A DNA stretch of 64,000 bases from Clostridium folliculivorans (GTDB lineage: Bacteria > Bacillota > Clostridia > Clostridiales > Clostridiaceae). Shown piece by piece: positions 25,217-35,276 of the stretch. The first letter of the stretch is position 1. Each line of letters opens with the position of its first letter. The stretch spans positions 124,001 through 188,000 of the forward strand of contig NZ_BQXY01000006.1 in the NCBI RefSeq assembly GCF_024341905.1, written 5' to 3'. The position numbers and the translations under genes were made by a program. The notes beneath the pieces were generated by a model that worked only from the letters and a program-made list of their open reading frames with translations, did not search any database and was not told the DNA's origin.

Positions 25217-26056
25217 ATGAAAATTACTATAGCTGATTTTAATAAAGATAAAGAATTTTTAGTGTGTGTAGATTCAGACGGATGCGCTATGGATACCATG
25301 GAAGTAAAACATAGGAAGTGCTTTGCACCTAAAGCGATAGAAGTATGGGGATTGCAACATATTGAAAATAAGTTTCTTGAAGTTTGGAATAATGTAAATC
25401 TGTATTCTAAAACAAGAGGCATAAATAGATTTAAGGGGCTCGTAAGAACTTTTGAATTGCTAAAAGAAGAAGGAATATCTATGCCAGAATTCTCTTCAAT
25501 AAAGCAGTGGACAGAAACTACACTAGAACTTTCAAATCCTGCCTTACAAAAAGCAATTGAAGAGACCAATGATGAACAGCTTATTAAAACTATGGAATGG
25601 AGTAAGGAAGTCAATAAGGCTATAAGTGAACTACATAATGAGGACAAACCTTTTACTGGGGTTAAAGAAGCCTTAGAAAGTATTAGCAAGGTTGTAGATA
25701 TTGCAATTGTCTCCTCAGCAAATGGAGGAGCGGTAATTGATGAATGGACAAGACACGGACTTGCAGTTAGTGTAAAAGTAATGCTTGGACAGGAAGCTGG
25801 AACAAAGGCTGCTTGTATTTCTGGGCTAAAAGAAAGGAATTTTCCTAATGATAAGGTATTAATGGTTGGAGATGCACCGGGAGATTTAGATGCTGCTTTA
25901 AAGAATGGCGTTCTATACTACCCAATACTTGTAGGAAAAGAAGAACTTTCGTGGAAGAGGCTGGCTACTGAGGCTATGTCAAAATTTTTAGATGGAAGTT
26001 ATAGTGGAGAATATCAACAAACACTTATTGAGGAGTTTAATCAGTCATTGAAGTAA
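25217..26056 (+). CDS. HAD-superfamily phosphatase-like hydrolase
   Basis: A 279-residue cytoplasmic HAD hydrolase. Motif I is VCVDSDGCAMD (D-x-D nucleophile and acid), motif II is AIVSSANG, and motif IV is VLMVGDAPGDLDAA. The long helical cap between about residues 40 and 150 is of the C1 type. The family works on phosphate monoesters or beta-phosphosugars. As first gene before a GH3 glycosidase and a sugar transporter it may dephosphorylate or isomerise a sugar released by the GH3. The GH3 gene starts 33 nt downstream. Confidence 0.85.
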   Translation: MKITIADFNKDKEFLVCVDSDGCAMDTMEVKHRKCFAPKAIEVWGLQHIENKFLEVWNNVNLYSKTRGINRFKGLVRTFELLKEEGISMPEFSSIKQWTETTLELSNPALQKAIEETNDEQLIKTMEWSKEVNKAISELHNEDKPFTGVKEALESISKVVDIAIVSSANGGAVIDEWTRHGLAVSVKVMLGQEAGTKAACISGLKERNFPNDKVLMVGDAPGDLDAALKNGVLYYPILVGKEELSWKRLATEAMSKFLDGSYSGEYQQTLIEEFNQSLK

Positions 26057-26088
26057 AAGAAGTTTAATTAATAGGAGGAGAAATAAAT

Positions 26089-27792
26089 ATGGCTTTAGTA
26101 GATTTAAGAGCAAAACCATACTATTTGAGTGAAGAAGACATCACCTGGGTGGAAGATACAATAAAGGGAATGACATTGGAAGAAAAGATAGGGCAGCTAT
26201 TTATAAACTTATTCTTAAGCTTAGATACTTCAAAAATAAAAGAATTTGTTAGCAAGTACCCTATTGGAGGGGCAAGATACCTTGGAGGAAGTTCTGAAAA
26301 GGTATATGAATTTATTTCAGACCTTCAAAGATCAAGTAAGATACCAGTACTTGTTGCCTGCAATTGTGATTCTGGTGGGGATGGAGCTGTTAGTGATGGA
26401 ACATACATTGCTTCAGCAGCACAATGCGAAGCATCAGGCAATGAAAAACTAGCATATAATGCAGGATATGTCAGCGGTCGTGAAGCTACTGCAATAGGAT
26501 GTAATTGGAACTTTGATCCCTGTGCAGATATATTGTATAACTGGAGAAATACAATTGTTAATACTAGGGCGTATGGCACCAACCCAGATTCAGTTATAAA
26601 GTATACAAGCGCATATATAAAGGGTTTAAGACAAAGTAATATTGCCTCTTGTGCTAAGCACTTTCCAGGGGATGGTACTGAGGAACGTGACCAACATTTA
26701 GTCCTAGGAGTAAATGAGCTTAGTGTTGAAGAATGGGATAAAAGCTTTGGGAAGGTTTATAAGCATCTAATCGATGAAGGACTAATGACTATAATGGCTG
26801 GACATATTGCCTTACCTGAATATCAATATAAATTAAATCCAAACTTAAAATACGAAGATATATTACCAGCAACCCTATCACCTGAGCTTATAACTGGTTT
26901 ATTAAAAGAAAAATTAGGCTTTAATGGGTTAGTTACAACTGATGCATCCCATATGATAGGTATGGCAGCGGCTATGAAACGTAAGGATTATGTACCTGCT
27001 GCAATTGCTGCTGGTTGTGATATGTTCTTATTCTTTAACGACCCAGAAGAAGATTTTAACTTTATGTTAGAGGGTTATAAGAATGGCGTAATCACTGATG
27101 AGCGTCTACATGATGCTTTAAGAAGAGTTTTGGGATTAAAGGCTTCCTTAAAACTACATGTTAAACAAAAGGAAGGTACTTTGATAGCGCCTAAAGAAGG
27201 TCTTGTGGTTATTGGATGTAAGGAACATTTATATATGGCTGCAGAAGCTGCTGATCTTGGAATTTCTTTAGTAAAGGATACCTGGAGTCAGTTGCCAATA
27301 AAACCAAGCACACATAAGAGAATAAGACTTCACACACTGTTTGGTGAAATCGGAGGCCTTACCCATGGATCAAATGATGCTAAAAAGATAATAATAGAAG
27401 AGCTTGAAAGGGCAGGTTTTGAGGTTGCTTTGAATGATGGCAATAGCAGAGATAAAGGAAAAACTGCTGAGCTATCTCAAAACTTCGACGCTGCGCTAGT
27501 GTTCGCAGATATTGTAGGATACGCAGCTGAAAATAACTATCGTATAAGATGGAAATGTCCTATGTCAACTGATATTCCTTGGTACATCCATGAAATACCT
27601 ACTGTATTTGTTTCTTTAAATTTCACAACTCACTTAACAGATGTTCCTATGATGAAAACTTATATAAATGCTTATAAAGATACTAGAGAAGTTATTCGTC
27701 AAACAATCCAAAAAATAATGGGAGAGTCAGAGTTTAAAGGAACAGAATTTAACGATAATGTATGGTGTGATAAATGGGAAACTAGAAGATAA
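26089..27792 (+). CDS. GH3 glycosidase, NagZ/beta-N-acetylhexosaminidase type
   Basis: A 567-residue family 3 glycoside hydrolase. The N-terminal TIM barrel contains IASCAKHFPGDGTEERDQH, the K-H-F-P-G-x-G-x-x-x-x-D-x-H segment of NagZ-type enzymes; the D-x-H dyad is the acid/base of N-acetylglucosaminidases. LVTTDASHMIGM gives the nucleophile Asp. A second domain (from about 360) is present but there is no signal peptide, so it acts inside the cell on an imported sugar. Substitution of the usual KHFPGHG by KHFPGDG is notable. Beta-N-acetylhexosaminidase is the best guess; a plain beta-glucosidase is less likely because of the D-x-H. Confidence 0.82.
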   Translation: MALVDLRAKPYYLSEEDITWVEDTIKGMTLEEKIGQLFINLFLSLDTSKIKEFVSKYPIGGARYLGGSSEKVYEFISDLQRSSKIPVLVACNCDSGGDGAVSDGTYIASAAQCEASGNEKLAYNAGYVSGREATAIGCNWNFDPCADILYNWRNTIVNTRAYGTNPDSVIKYTSAYIKGLRQSNIASCAKHFPGDGTEERDQHLVLGVNELSVEEWDKSFGKVYKHLIDEGLMTIMAGHIALPEYQYKLNPNLKYEDILPATLSPELITGLLKEKLGFNGLVTTDASHMIGMAAAMKRKDYVPAAIAAGCDMFLFFNDPEEDFNFMLEGYKNGVITDERLHDALRRVLGLKASLKLHVKQKEGTLIAPKEGLVVIGCKEHLYMAAEAADLGISLVKDTWSQLPIKPSTHKRIRLHTLFGEIGGLTHGSNDAKKIIIEELERAGFEVALNDGNSRDKGKTAELSQNFDAALVFADIVGYAAENNYRIRWKCPMSTDIPWYIHEIPTVFVSLNFTTHLTDVPMMKTYINAYKDTREVIRQTIQKIMGESEFKGTEFNDNVWCDKWETRR

Positions 27793-27912
27793 TTAGATAT
27801 TGGCGGTCAGAATTGGCCGCCTAATAATCAACATTCAATTAATAAAAACTTTGAAATCGGATTAAAAAGCAGGACTATTTAAATCAAACTATATAAATAT
27901 TTTTAAAACTTC

Positions 27913-27926
27913 TGTAAACGTTTTTT
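27913..27926 (+). promoter_or_regulatory. Catabolite-responsive (cre)-like site before transporter gene
   Basis: TGTAAACGTTTTTT fits the first two thirds of the CcpA consensus (TGNAANCGN) and lies about 75 nt before the transporter start. The missing C near the end lowers confidence. Confidence 0.4.
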
Positions 27927-27999
27927 AAAGGTGCGATGAATAAGTCACCAATTAAGGCTGCATTAGCGGCTATTTAAATAAAACAAGGGGGAATCTTAT

Positions 28000-29379
28000 A
28001 TGATTAATAATATTGAGGGGAAAAATTCTACTAGAAACTTTGGGCTGAGAGATAAGATTGGCTATATGTTTGGAGATTTCGGAAATGATTTCTTTTTCAT
28101 CTTTGCCAGTGCATTCTTAATGGTATTTTACACAGATGTATTTGGCATCAGTCCAGCAATTACAGGTATGGTGTTCATGATTGCAAGACTTTGGGATGCA
28201 TTTATGGATGTTGCTGTAGGACGATTCATAGATTCACGACCAGCAACTAAAAATGGCAAGTTCAAGCCATGGATTTTGCGCTTTGCGCCAATTCTATTAG
28301 TATTTGGTGTGATGATGTTTATAAAAATACCTGGTATGTCAAATCAGTTTTATCTTGTGTATGCATTTGCAACCTATATTATATGGGGATCACTATATAG
28401 TGCAGTAAATATACCATATGGTTCAATGGCATCGGTTATTTCAAGTGATCCAGTGGAGCGTGCATCTCTTTCAACTTTTAGAAGTATTGGGGCTTCTTTA
28501 GCGGCAATGGTTATAACAACAGTTGTACCTATGGTGGTTTTTGTAGGTAACAAAGCGAATTCAAGTAGATTCTTTATAGTAGCAGTTATAATGGCTGTAC
28601 TTGCGATGATTTGTTACACACTTTGCTATATGCTATCAACAGAACGTGTAGTTGCAACAACGCAGAAAAAAGGAAATTTGCTTGTTTCGATAAAAGGACT
28701 CTTGAAAAATAAGCCATTTATTACAATAGTTTGTGCATCACTTGTTCTTGTTATAGCAATGCTTCTTACAAACAGTTTGAATACTTATCTATATAAGGAT
28801 TATTTCAAAGATACAAAGGCATTATCTTTATCTGGTCTTATTACTATTCTTAACTTATTAATAGTTGCACCAATGATTACACCTCTTTCAAAGAAATTTG
28901 GTAAAAAAGAATCAGCTTCTGCAGCTCTATTATTCTCGGCAATATCATATTTTCTACTTTTCCTTATTCCAACTAAGAATGCATACTTATTCGTAGTACT
29001 AAGCTTTCTTGGAAACTGGGGATACAATTACTTCAATTTTATGATTTGGGCATTTGTCACAGACACAATAGATTACCAAGAATATAGAACAGAAATAAGA
29101 GAAGATGGTACAGTTTATTCAGTATTTTCATTTATGAGAAAGATTGGCCAAGCAATAGCTGGAGCAATGGGAGGGATAGCCCTTAGTATGGCAGGGTATG
29201 TTGCTAAAGCACCTCAGCAAACAGCAGAAGTAGCAGCTAATATTAGAAAATATGCTACACTAACTCCAGCAGTTACGTACTTTATAGTATTTTTAATAAT
29301 ATTCTTCTTATATCCGATGACTAAAGAAGCTCTTACAGAAATTCAGGCTGAATTGGAAAGAAGAAGAGCTGCAAGATAA
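28000..29379 (+). CDS. GPH-family sugar:cation symporter
   Basis: A 459-residue membrane protein with about 12 hydrophobic segments. The N-terminal LRDKIGYMFGDFGNDFFFIFASAFLMVFYTDVFGI and MARLWDAFMDVAVGRFIDSRPATKNGKFKPWI are the hallmark motifs of the glycoside-pentoside-hexuronide (MelB/UidB) symporters. It likely brings in the glycoside cleaved by the GH3 at 26089. It lies 207 nt after the GH3 gene, with a cre-like site in the gap, so it may also have its own promoter. GGGGG precedes ATG 28000. Confidence 0.9.
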   Translation: MINNIEGKNSTRNFGLRDKIGYMFGDFGNDFFFIFASAFLMVFYTDVFGISPAITGMVFMIARLWDAFMDVAVGRFIDSRPATKNGKFKPWILRFAPILLVFGVMMFIKIPGMSNQFYLVYAFATYIIWGSLYSAVNIPYGSMASVISSDPVERASLSTFRSIGASLAAMVITTVVPMVVFVGNKANSSRFFIVAVIMAVLAMICYTLCYMLSTERVVATTQKKGNLLVSIKGLLKNKPFITIVCASLVLVIAMLLTNSLNTYLYKDYFKDTKALSLSGLITILNLLIVAPMITPLSKKFGKKESASAALLFSAISYFLLFLIPTKNAYLFVVLSFLGNWGYNYFNFMIWAFVTDTIDYQEYRTEIREDGTVYSVFSFMRKIGQAIAGAMGGIALSMAGYVAKAPQQTAEVAANIRKYATLTPAVTYFIVFLIIFFLYPMTKEALTEIQAELERRRAAR

Positions 29380-29418
29380 CCATTAAAAAACTATTATTGA
29401 ATGTTCATATTAAATAAA

Positions 29419-29456
29419 AAATACAAGGATACCAAAGATATTGGTGTCCTTGTATT
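29419..29456 (+). terminator. Intrinsic terminator after the symporter gene
   Basis: ATACAAGGATACCAA pairs with TTGGTGTCCTTGTAT, with loop AGATA and a following AT-rich tail. Confidence 0.75.
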
Positions 29457-29642
29457 AATATAGAGGAGTATCTATTTTATAGGAAATTAAAGTGCTCATC
29501 TATGAATTAAATGGCTGAAACGATATTATCGGAGGCAAAGTGGACAATTTTTGCAAAGTTAATAGCAAGAATAGCATGTTTTAAAAATTAAGTTTCATTT
29601 ATAATTAAGACATACTTTTTATAATTTATGAGGTGAATAGAA

Positions 29643-30095
29643 ATGATTATTGATAAATTAGATAATGGAACAGAGTATTATGGACTTGGGGGAAGAATAA
29701 AGAAAGCTCTTGAGTACTTAAAAAGTACAGATTTAGCTGAATTAGAGCCAGGAAAATATCAAATTGAAAATGATGAGATTTATGCCATGGTTTCTGAATA
29801 TGACACTAAGTCAGTAGAAGAAGTGTTATGGGAGGCTCATAAGAGCTATATAGATATTCAATACATGATTAATGGATCAGAAAAGATGGGATATACAAAT
29901 GCAGAAAATATAAAGGTTACCACTGAGTATGATTCAGAAAAGGATATTTTGTTTGGAACTGCAGATGGAGACTTTGTTACAGTGGAAGAGGGAATGTTTA
30001 TTATATTTAAGCCCCAAGATGGGCACATGCCTTCTATAAGAATTGATGATTCAGAAAGAGTAAAGAAGGTAGTTGTTAAGGTTCTTGCTGAGTAG
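29643..30095 (+). CDS. YhcH/EbgC (DUF386) family protein
   Basis: A 150-residue soluble protein of the YhcH/YjgK/YiaL family (cupin-like fold). Typical features are GRIKKALEYLKSTDLAELEPGKYQI, EAHKSYIDIQYMINGSEKMGY and MFIIFKPQDGHMPSI, with the His/Glu positions that bind metal in YhcH and EbgC. Members handle open-chain or N-acyl sugars (sialic acid context) or assist beta-galactosidase. It lies just after the GH3-symporter cluster, though a terminator at 29419 separates it. GAGGTGAATAG precedes ATG. Confidence 0.85.
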   Translation: MIIDKLDNGTEYYGLGGRIKKALEYLKSTDLAELEPGKYQIENDEIYAMVSEYDTKSVEEVLWEAHKSYIDIQYMINGSEKMGYTNAENIKVTTEYDSEKDILFGTADGDFVTVEEGMFIIFKPQDGHMPSIRIDDSERVKKVVVKVLAE

Positions 30096-30218
30096 AAAAA
30101 TCAGAGCAAGAATCTTCCGTTCAATGAAGATAGCTACATGTTTGTATTTCAAGATCATATTAGAGTATATCTAGAATTTAAAATTACAGAGCCTATAGAT
30201 ACTAAAACGAACAGAAGA

Positions 30219-30247
30219 AGACACCAAGTTTATGGTGTCTTTCTTAC
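30219..30247 (+). terminator. Intrinsic terminator, also opening hairpin of element B
   Basis: AGACACCA (30220-30227) pairs with TGGTGTCT (30234-30241), then TTCTT. Confidence 0.7.
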
Positions 30248-30430
30248 TGTATAAGAAAACATAAACTCTTTAGGCTAGTTAAAGCTAAATGGTTTAAAGA
30301 TTTTAGCAGTCTTTTAGGTCTATACAGTAAGATATAAAACTTGTTCGCCTGCCAGATTTTCCTCATATGTATTCGGAAAGGCAGATGGGTAAAAAACTTA
30401 CTGAAGAAAGTCGCTTCAGTAAGTTTTATA
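30219..30430 (+). repeat. Dispersed structured element, copy B (most complete)
   Basis: Order: opening hairpin; arm CTTACTGTAT (30244-30253) with its perfect partner ATACAGTAAG (30322-30331); CCTGCCAG (30348-30355) and GGCAGATG (30380-30387), whose CTGCC/GGCAG can pair; closing hairpin ACTTACTGAAG (30396-30406)/CTTCAGTAAGT (30414-30424), perfect over 11 bp, with a T-run. This copy defines the family best. Confidence 0.65.
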
Positions 30431-30463
30431 TATGCTATACTACTTGCTGAAAAATACACTATA

Positions 30464-30492
30464 TTGCTATGCTAATAGAAATATAGTATACT
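30464..30492 (+). promoter_or_regulatory. Sigma-A-like promoter of fbp
   Basis: TTGCTA (30464-30469), 17-nt spacer, TATACT (30487-30492), about 75 nt before the start codon. Confidence 0.5.
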
Positions 30493-30566
30493 CTGTATAT
30501 TGAGGAAATATTTGATGACTATTAATATAAGAATAAAATTAGCCAATGATTTTAGGGGGAAATGCA

Positions 30567-32564
30567 ATGCTTTATATTGAAGAAGACTCTAGTCAAGAAT
30601 TCCAAGATAAACTTAAATATCTAAAACTACTATCTAATAACTATCCAACAATAGCTGATGCTTGTACGGAAATAATTAATCTACAAGCTATTTTAAATCT
30701 TCCCAAAGGAACTGAACATTTTTTATCTGATATCCATGGAGAGTATGAACCTTTTATTCATGTGTTGAATAACGCTTCTGGGGTTATAAAACGTAAGATT
30801 AATGATGTTTTTGGCAATATACTTAGTCAAAAGGAGATGAAAAGTCTTGCAACGCTAATATATTACCCAGAGCAAAAGATAGAACTAGAACTTAAAGATC
30901 AGTCTAATATAGAGGATTGGTATAAGATAACCTTATATAGGCTTATTGATATGTGCAGATATGCATCTTCAAAATATACCCGTTCAAAGGTAAGAAAGGC
31001 TTTGCCAAAGGATTTTGCTTATATTATAGAAGAGCTTTTACATGAACAGCCTGACAGACTTGATAAGGAAAAATACTACGAAGAAATAGTAAAAACCATA
31101 ATTAGAGTGGGACGAGCTAAAGAGTTTATAGTTGCTCTATCTAAGCTGATCCAAAGACTAGTAATAGATAGACTTCATATTATAGGAGATATATTTGATA
31201 GGGGACCAGGCCCTGATATCATAATGGATACACTTATAGATTATCATTGTATTGATATTCAGTGGGGAAATCACGATATAGTTTGGATGGGGGCAGCAGC
31301 AGGTAGTGAAGCATGTATTGCAACAGTCCTTAGAACCAGTGCTAGATATGGCAATTTAAGTACTATAGAAGATGGATATGGAATAAATCTATTGCCTTTA
31401 GCTACCTTTGCTATGGAATTTTATAAAGATGATGATTGCGAAATATTTAAGCCTAAGCTTGAAAATGATAGAGCTTGTAGTGAAAAAGATGTGGAGCTTA
31501 TAGCTAAGATGCATAAAGCAATAACAGTAATGCAGTTTAAGCTAGAAGGAGAAGTAATTAAAAGACGTCCTTACTTCGGAATGGATGATAGATTGCTATT
31601 AGATAAAATAAATTATGAGCAAGGTACTATTGAGCTTGATGGACAAATATATAAATTGAAAGACTGCCATTTTCCAACTATAAATCCTAATGATCCATAT
31701 GAGCTGATTCCAGAAGAAAAAGAGCTTATAGAGAAACTAAAATCTTCATTTTTAAATAGTGAAAAGCTTCAAAAGCATGTTAGATTTCTTTTCGCAAAGG
31801 GAAGCATGTATTTAAAATATAATTCTAATTTGTTATTTCATGGATGCATTCCACTAAGTGAAGATGGAAGTTTTAGAAAAGTTAGTGTAGGAGCTTCAGG
31901 CAAAAAATACAGTGGAAAAGCTTATTTAGATAGGTTAGAGATTTTAGTTAGAGAAGGCTATTTTTATAAGAATAATCCTGAGGCTAAACTCTATGGCATA
32001 GATATAATCTGGTATCTGTGGAATGGTAAGGCTTCACCGCTTTTTGGCAAGGATAAGATGACGACCTTCGAAAGATATTTTATTGAAGATAAAGAAACTC
32101 ATATTGAGAAGAAAAATTACTACTTTGAGCAAGAAGATGATGAAAAAGCTTGCAATATGATCTTTGAGGAATTTGGGTTAGATCCAAAGGTATCTCATAT
32201 AATTAATGGACATGTACCTGTAAAGATAAAAAAAGGCGAGAGTCCAATAAAAGCAAATGGAAAGCTTCTTGTTATAGATGGAGGCTTCTCAAGAGCTTAT
32301 CAGCCTGAGACAGGTATAGCAGGCTATACCTTAATATATAATTCCTATGGGCTTTTATTGGTATCCCATGAACCTTTTGAATCTACTCAAAAGGCCATAG
32401 AAGAAGAAAAAGATATCCTTTCAACTACAATAGTGCTAGAACAGGAAGTGGATAGGAAGAGAGTTGGAGATACGGATATTGGGGAGGAGCTGAAAATTCA
32501 GATTCAGGATTTGGAGTGGCTTCTGGATGCCTATAGGAAGGGAGTAATAAAGGAGCAAAGATAG
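30567..32564 (+). CDS. fbp: Fructose-1,6-bisphosphatase class III
   Basis: A 665-residue enzyme of the Firmicute-type class III FBPase, of calcineurin-like phosphoesterase fold. Motifs: [12 protein letters not shown] (D-x-H metal site), [12 protein letters not shown] (G-D-x-x-D-R-G) and [11 protein letters not shown] (G-N-H-D). Length and order match B. subtilis Fbp. It hydrolyses fructose-1,6-bisphosphate to fructose-6-phosphate, the committed step of gluconeogenesis, in the cytoplasm. ATG 30567 follows AGGGGGAA; the ATG at 30546 precedes that site and is not used. Single gene with its own promoter and terminator. Confidence 0.95.
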   Translation: MLYIEEDSSQEFQDKLKYLKLLSNNYPTIADACTEIINLQAILNLPKGTEHFLSDIHGEYEPFIHVLNNASGVIKRKINDVFGNILSQKEMKSLATLIYYPEQKIELELKDQSNIEDWYKITLYRLIDMCRYASSKYTRSKVRKALPKDFAYIIEELLHEQPDRLDKEKYYEEIVKTIIRVGRAKEFIVALSKLIQRLVIDRLHIIGDIFDRGPGPDIIMDTLIDYHCIDIQWGNHDIVWMGAAAGSEACIATVLRTSARYGNLSTIEDGYGINLLPLATFAMEFYKDDDCEIFKPKLENDRACSEKDVELIAKMHKAITVMQFKLEGEVIKRRPYFGMDDRLLLDKINYEQGTIELDGQIYKLKDCHFPTINPNDPYELIPEEKELIEKLKSSFLNSEKLQKHVRFLFAKGSMYLKYNSNLLFHGCIPLSEDGSFRKVSVGASGKKYSGKAYLDRLEILVREGYFYKNNPEAKLYGIDIIWYLWNGKASPLFGKDKMTTFERYFIEDKETHIEKKNYYFEQEDDEKACNMIFEEFGLDPKVSHIINGHVPVKIKKGESPIKANGKLLVIDGGFSRAYQPETGIAGYTLIYNSYGLLLVSHEPFESTQKAIEEEKDILSTTIVLEQEVDRKRVGDTDIGEELKIQIQDLEWLLDAYRKGVIKEQR

Positions 32565-32572
32565 TAAAAATA

Positions 32573-32614
32573 AAAAGGTGCATAATTAACTTTCAAGTTA
32601 ACTATGCACCTTTA
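32573..32614 (+). terminator. Intrinsic terminator after fbp
   Basis: AAAGGTGCATAATTAACTT pairs with AGTTAACTATGCACCTTT, with a short loop and T-rich tail. It may also serve the convergent kdgA operon from the other side. Confidence 0.85.
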
Positions 32615-32714
32615 ATATGTGGATTTCTATCTAAATAATGTGGGTTATTATTAAAATAGAGTGAGTAAATATTTGGTATTTGTGGATAACTTTTGAGTTT
32701 TGGGATGTATTAAA

Positions 32715-33356
32715 CTATCTAGCTGTCCTAACAGCTTCAACAAATTTAGCTGCAGTTTCTGTAACTAAGTCATAATTTCCAGTACTTGCGCCTTTAGTTA
32801 AATCACTGCCAGTACCAACTGCAACAGCACCGGCTTTAATCCAGTCCTTTACATTGTCAAGATTTACTCCGCCAGTTGGCATGAAGTTACCTTGAGGAAG
32901 AGGTCCTTTGAATGAGCTGATTATAGATGGGCCAAAGGCATTACCTGGGAAGACTTTTAGGATCTCAACACCTAATTCAAGAGCTTCTACAGCTTCTTTT
33001 ACTGTCATGATGCCAGTCATTATAGCAATTCTATATCTGTTACAAAGCTTCACTGTTTCAGGATTTAAACTAGGGCTTACTATATATTTAGCTCCTGCTA
33101 AAATACAAGCTCTTGCAGTTTCAGGATCAAGCACAGTTCCAGCTCCTATAAGGATTTCTTTATCATCTTTATAAATGTCAGATAACTCTTTTATAATATC
33201 TAAAGCACCAGGAACTGTCATAGTGATTTCCAAAGCCTTAATTCCGCCTTTTTTAACCGCTTCAACAATCTTTATGCCTTCTTCTTTAGAATTAGCTCTT
33301 ATAACAGCAACAAGTCCATATTCACTTAACTTTTTTATAGTTTCTAATCTTTGCAT
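32715..33356 (-). CDS. kdgA: 2-keto-3-deoxy-6-phosphogluconate (KDPG) aldolase
   Basis: A 213-residue class I aldolase. KALEITMTVPGAL has the catalytic Glu, IGAGTVLDPETARACILAGAKYIVSPSLNPE the substrate loop, and ILKVFPGNAFGP the Schiff-base Lys of the KDPG aldolase family. It cleaves KDPG to pyruvate and glyceraldehyde-3-phosphate, the last step of glucuronate breakdown. GGGGGTG precedes ATG 33356; a longer frame upstream overlaps the previous gene. It starts 1 nt after uxuB ends and is last in the operon. The KDG kinase needed to make KDPG is not in this window. Confidence 0.93.
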   Translation of the reverse strand: MQRLETIKKLSEYGLVAVIRANSKEEGIKIVEAVKKGGIKALEITMTVPGALDIIKELSDIYKDDKEILIGAGTVLDPETARACILAGAKYIVSPSLNPETVKLCNRYRIAIMTGIMTVKEAVEALELGVEILKVFPGNAFGPSIISSFKGPLPQGNFMPTGGVNLDNVKDWIKAGAVAVGTGSDLTKGASTGNYDLVTETAAKFVEAVRTAR

Positions 33357-33357
33357 T

Positions 33358-34215
33358 TTACACCCCCGAGTAAGCGGAGAAGCCGCCATCTATTGGGATA
33401 ACTATACCATTTACAAAGCTTGAAGCGTCTTCATTTACTAAGAATAAAAGTGCACCTATAAGCTCTTCAGCTTCTCCAAATCTGCCCATTGGAGTACTGT
33501 TTAGTATCTTGTGAGAACGTTCAGTGTAGCTTCCATCAGGATTCTTAAGTAGTGCTTCATTTTGTTTAGTTACAAAGAAGCCTGGTGCTATAGCATTTAC
33601 TCTTATGCCAACCTTTGAAAAATGAACTGAAAGCCATTGAGTAAAGTTTGATATAGCAGCTTTTGCACCTGAATATGCAGGGATTTTTGTAAGTGGAGTA
33701 AAGGCATTCATTGATGAAATATTTATTATGCTGCAGCCTTTTCTTCCTATCATATCTTTTGAGAATTCTTGAGTTGGAAGAAGTGTTCCAAGGAAGTTTA
33801 GATCAAATACAAATCTTACTCCATTTTCATCAAGATCGAAGAAGGTTATAAGGTCTTCATTGCCTTCTTTTAAATCTTCTTCATATAAGTATTCCTTTGT
33901 TGTTGTGCCTTTTGGATTGTTTCCGCCAGCACCATTTATAAGAATGTCACAAGGACCAAATTTTTCAAGTACTATTTCATGAGCTTTTTTAAGGCTGGCT
34001 TTATTAAGTACATTAGCCTCAACCCCTATAGCTATTTTTCCATTTGCTACAACTTCAGCTGCTTTCTTTTCAGCATTTTCTAAACTTAAATCAAGTATTG
34101 CAACCTTTGCACCACATTCAGCAAGGGCATCTGTCCAAGAGCTTCCAAGTACTCCAGCTCCACCAGTTATTACTACAACTTTGTCTTTTAAATCTATATT
34201 AAAAGGTAATTTCAT
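33358..34215 (-). CDS. uxuB: D-mannonate oxidoreductase (fructuronate reductase), SDR type
   Basis: A 285-residue short-chain dehydrogenase. KVVVITGGAGVLGSSW is the T-G-G-x-G-x-x-G cofactor motif; INISSMNAF then YSGAK carries Ser-Tyr-Lys; NPDGSYTERSHKILNSTPMGRFGEAEE near the C-terminus is typical for the Bacillus-type (YjmF/UxuB) fructuronate reductases. It interconverts fructuronate and mannonate with NADH. AGGAGATAAATAAG precedes ATG 34215, and its stop is 1 nt from kdgA. Its assignment as uxuB relies on the operon (uxaC-uxuA-x-kdgA) as well as the sequence. Confidence 0.88.
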   Translation of the reverse strand: MKLPFNIDLKDKVVVITGGAGVLGSSWTDALAECGAKVAILDLSLENAEKKAAEVVANGKIAIGVEANVLNKASLKKAHEIVLEKFGPCDILINGAGGNNPKGTTTKEYLYEEDLKEGNEDLITFFDLDENGVRFVFDLNFLGTLLPTQEFSKDMIGRKGCSIINISSMNAFTPLTKIPAYSGAKAAISNFTQWLSVHFSKVGIRVNAIAPGFFVTKQNEALLKNPDGSYTERSHKILNSTPMGRFGEAEELIGALLFLVNEDASSFVNGIVIPIDGGFSAYSGV

Positions 34216-34216
34216 C

Positions 34217-35272
34217 TTATTTATCTCCTTTGCTTGTTTTTTCAAGAGTTTCCCATATACCAGTTATATACATAGCGCCTAAGGCACGGTCATATAAACC
34301 ATAGCCTGGTCTGCCAGTTTCACCCCAGATCATTCTTCCGTGGTCAGGACGAAGGTAGCCATCAAAATTATTTTTATGAAGTACTTTCATGATTTCAACT
34401 ATATCTAAAGAACCGCAAGGGGAGTAGTGAGCACTTTCTTCAAAGCTTCCATCTTCAAGAAGCTTTACATTTCTAACATGCATGAAGTGGATACGCCCTT
34501 GGCTTGCATATTTATCTACCATTTTTACTATATCATTGAAGCTTGCTGATCCAAGAGAACCTGTACAGAAAGTAAGTCCATTATATTTGCTGTCTACAAG
34601 CTTTAAGAATCTATCTAGGTTTTTCTCATTAGTTATAATTCTTGGAAGACCAAAAATATTGTATGGAGGATCATCTGGATGAATAGCCATCTTTATATCA
34701 CATTGCTCTGCAACAGGGATGATTTGCTTTAAGAAATATTCTAAGTTGCTCCATAAAGCTTCTTCATCAACCTTTGAGTATTTTTCAAATAAGTCTGCCA
34801 TTTGATCTTTTGTGTAGCTTGAATCCCAACCTGGAAGTGATAGTTCACCAGTAAGAGGATCCATTTTTTCTAATTGATCCTTATAGTAAACAAGTGCAGT
34901 TGATCCATCATCTAAAACCTTATCAAGCTGAGTTCTTGTCCAGTCAAATACAGGCATGAAATTATAGCAGATTACCTTAACTCCAGCTTTTGCAAGGCTT
35001 CTTATATTTTCTTTATAGTTTTCAATATATCTATCTCTACTTGGAAGACCAAGTTTTATATCTTCATGAACTGGAACACTTTCTATAACATCAAACTTTA
35101 AGTTAGAAGCTTCTACATCAGCTTTTAATTTAAGAATGCTTTCCATGCTCCATTTTTCTCCTACAGGAACATCGTAAATTGCAGTTACAATACTGTACAT
35201 GCTTGGAATTTGTCTAATATATTGAAGCGTAACAGCATCGTCGGCTCCATACCATCTAAATGATAATTTCAT
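34217..35272 (-). CDS. uxuA: Mannonate dehydratase
   Basis: A 351-residue Uxu[24 protein letters not shown] at the start, [51 protein letters not shown] and MHVRNVK are all strongly conserved UxuA segments; the His/Asp in HPDDPP and HVRN bind Mn/Fe in the TIM barrel. It dehydrates mannonate to 2-keto-3-deoxygluconate. It starts 4 nt after uxaC, with its GGAGGATTAAT ribosome site lying over the end of uxaC. Confidence 0.96.
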   Translation of the reverse strand: MKLSFRWYGADDAVTLQYIRQIPSMYSIVTAIYDVPVGEKWSMESILKLKADVEASNLKFDVIESVPVHEDIKLGLPSRDRYIENYKENIRSLAKAGVKVICYNFMPVFDWTRTQLDKVLDDGSTALVYYKDQLEKMDPLTGELSLPGWDSSYTKDQMADLFEKYSKVDEEALWSNLEYFLKQIIPVAEQCDIKMAIHPDDPPYNIFGLPRIITNEKNLDRFLKLVDSKYNGLTFCTGSLGSASFNDIVKMVDKYASQGRIHFMHVRNVKLLEDGSFEESAHYSPCGSLDIVEIMKVLHKNNFDGYLRPDHGRMIWGETGRPGYGLYDRALGAMYITGIWETLEKTSKGDK

Positions 35273-35276
35273 AATA

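Larger units (their letters stand above)
30096..30566. other. Gene-free stretch with element B and fbp promoter
   Basis: Holds about 120 nt of unassigned sequence, element B (30219-30430) and the probable fbp promoter (30464-30492). No credible gene. Confidence 0.5.

Noticed and set aside
25081..25689. 202-codon minus-strand frame
   Set aside because: It lies antisense to the HAD gene, which has clear motifs and a good ribosome site. The Ser/Leu-rich product is a typical shadow.
30096..30218. Possible gene remnant after the YhcH gene
   Set aside because: Some codon-like stretches were seen, but every frame is broken by stops and no protein family could be recognised.
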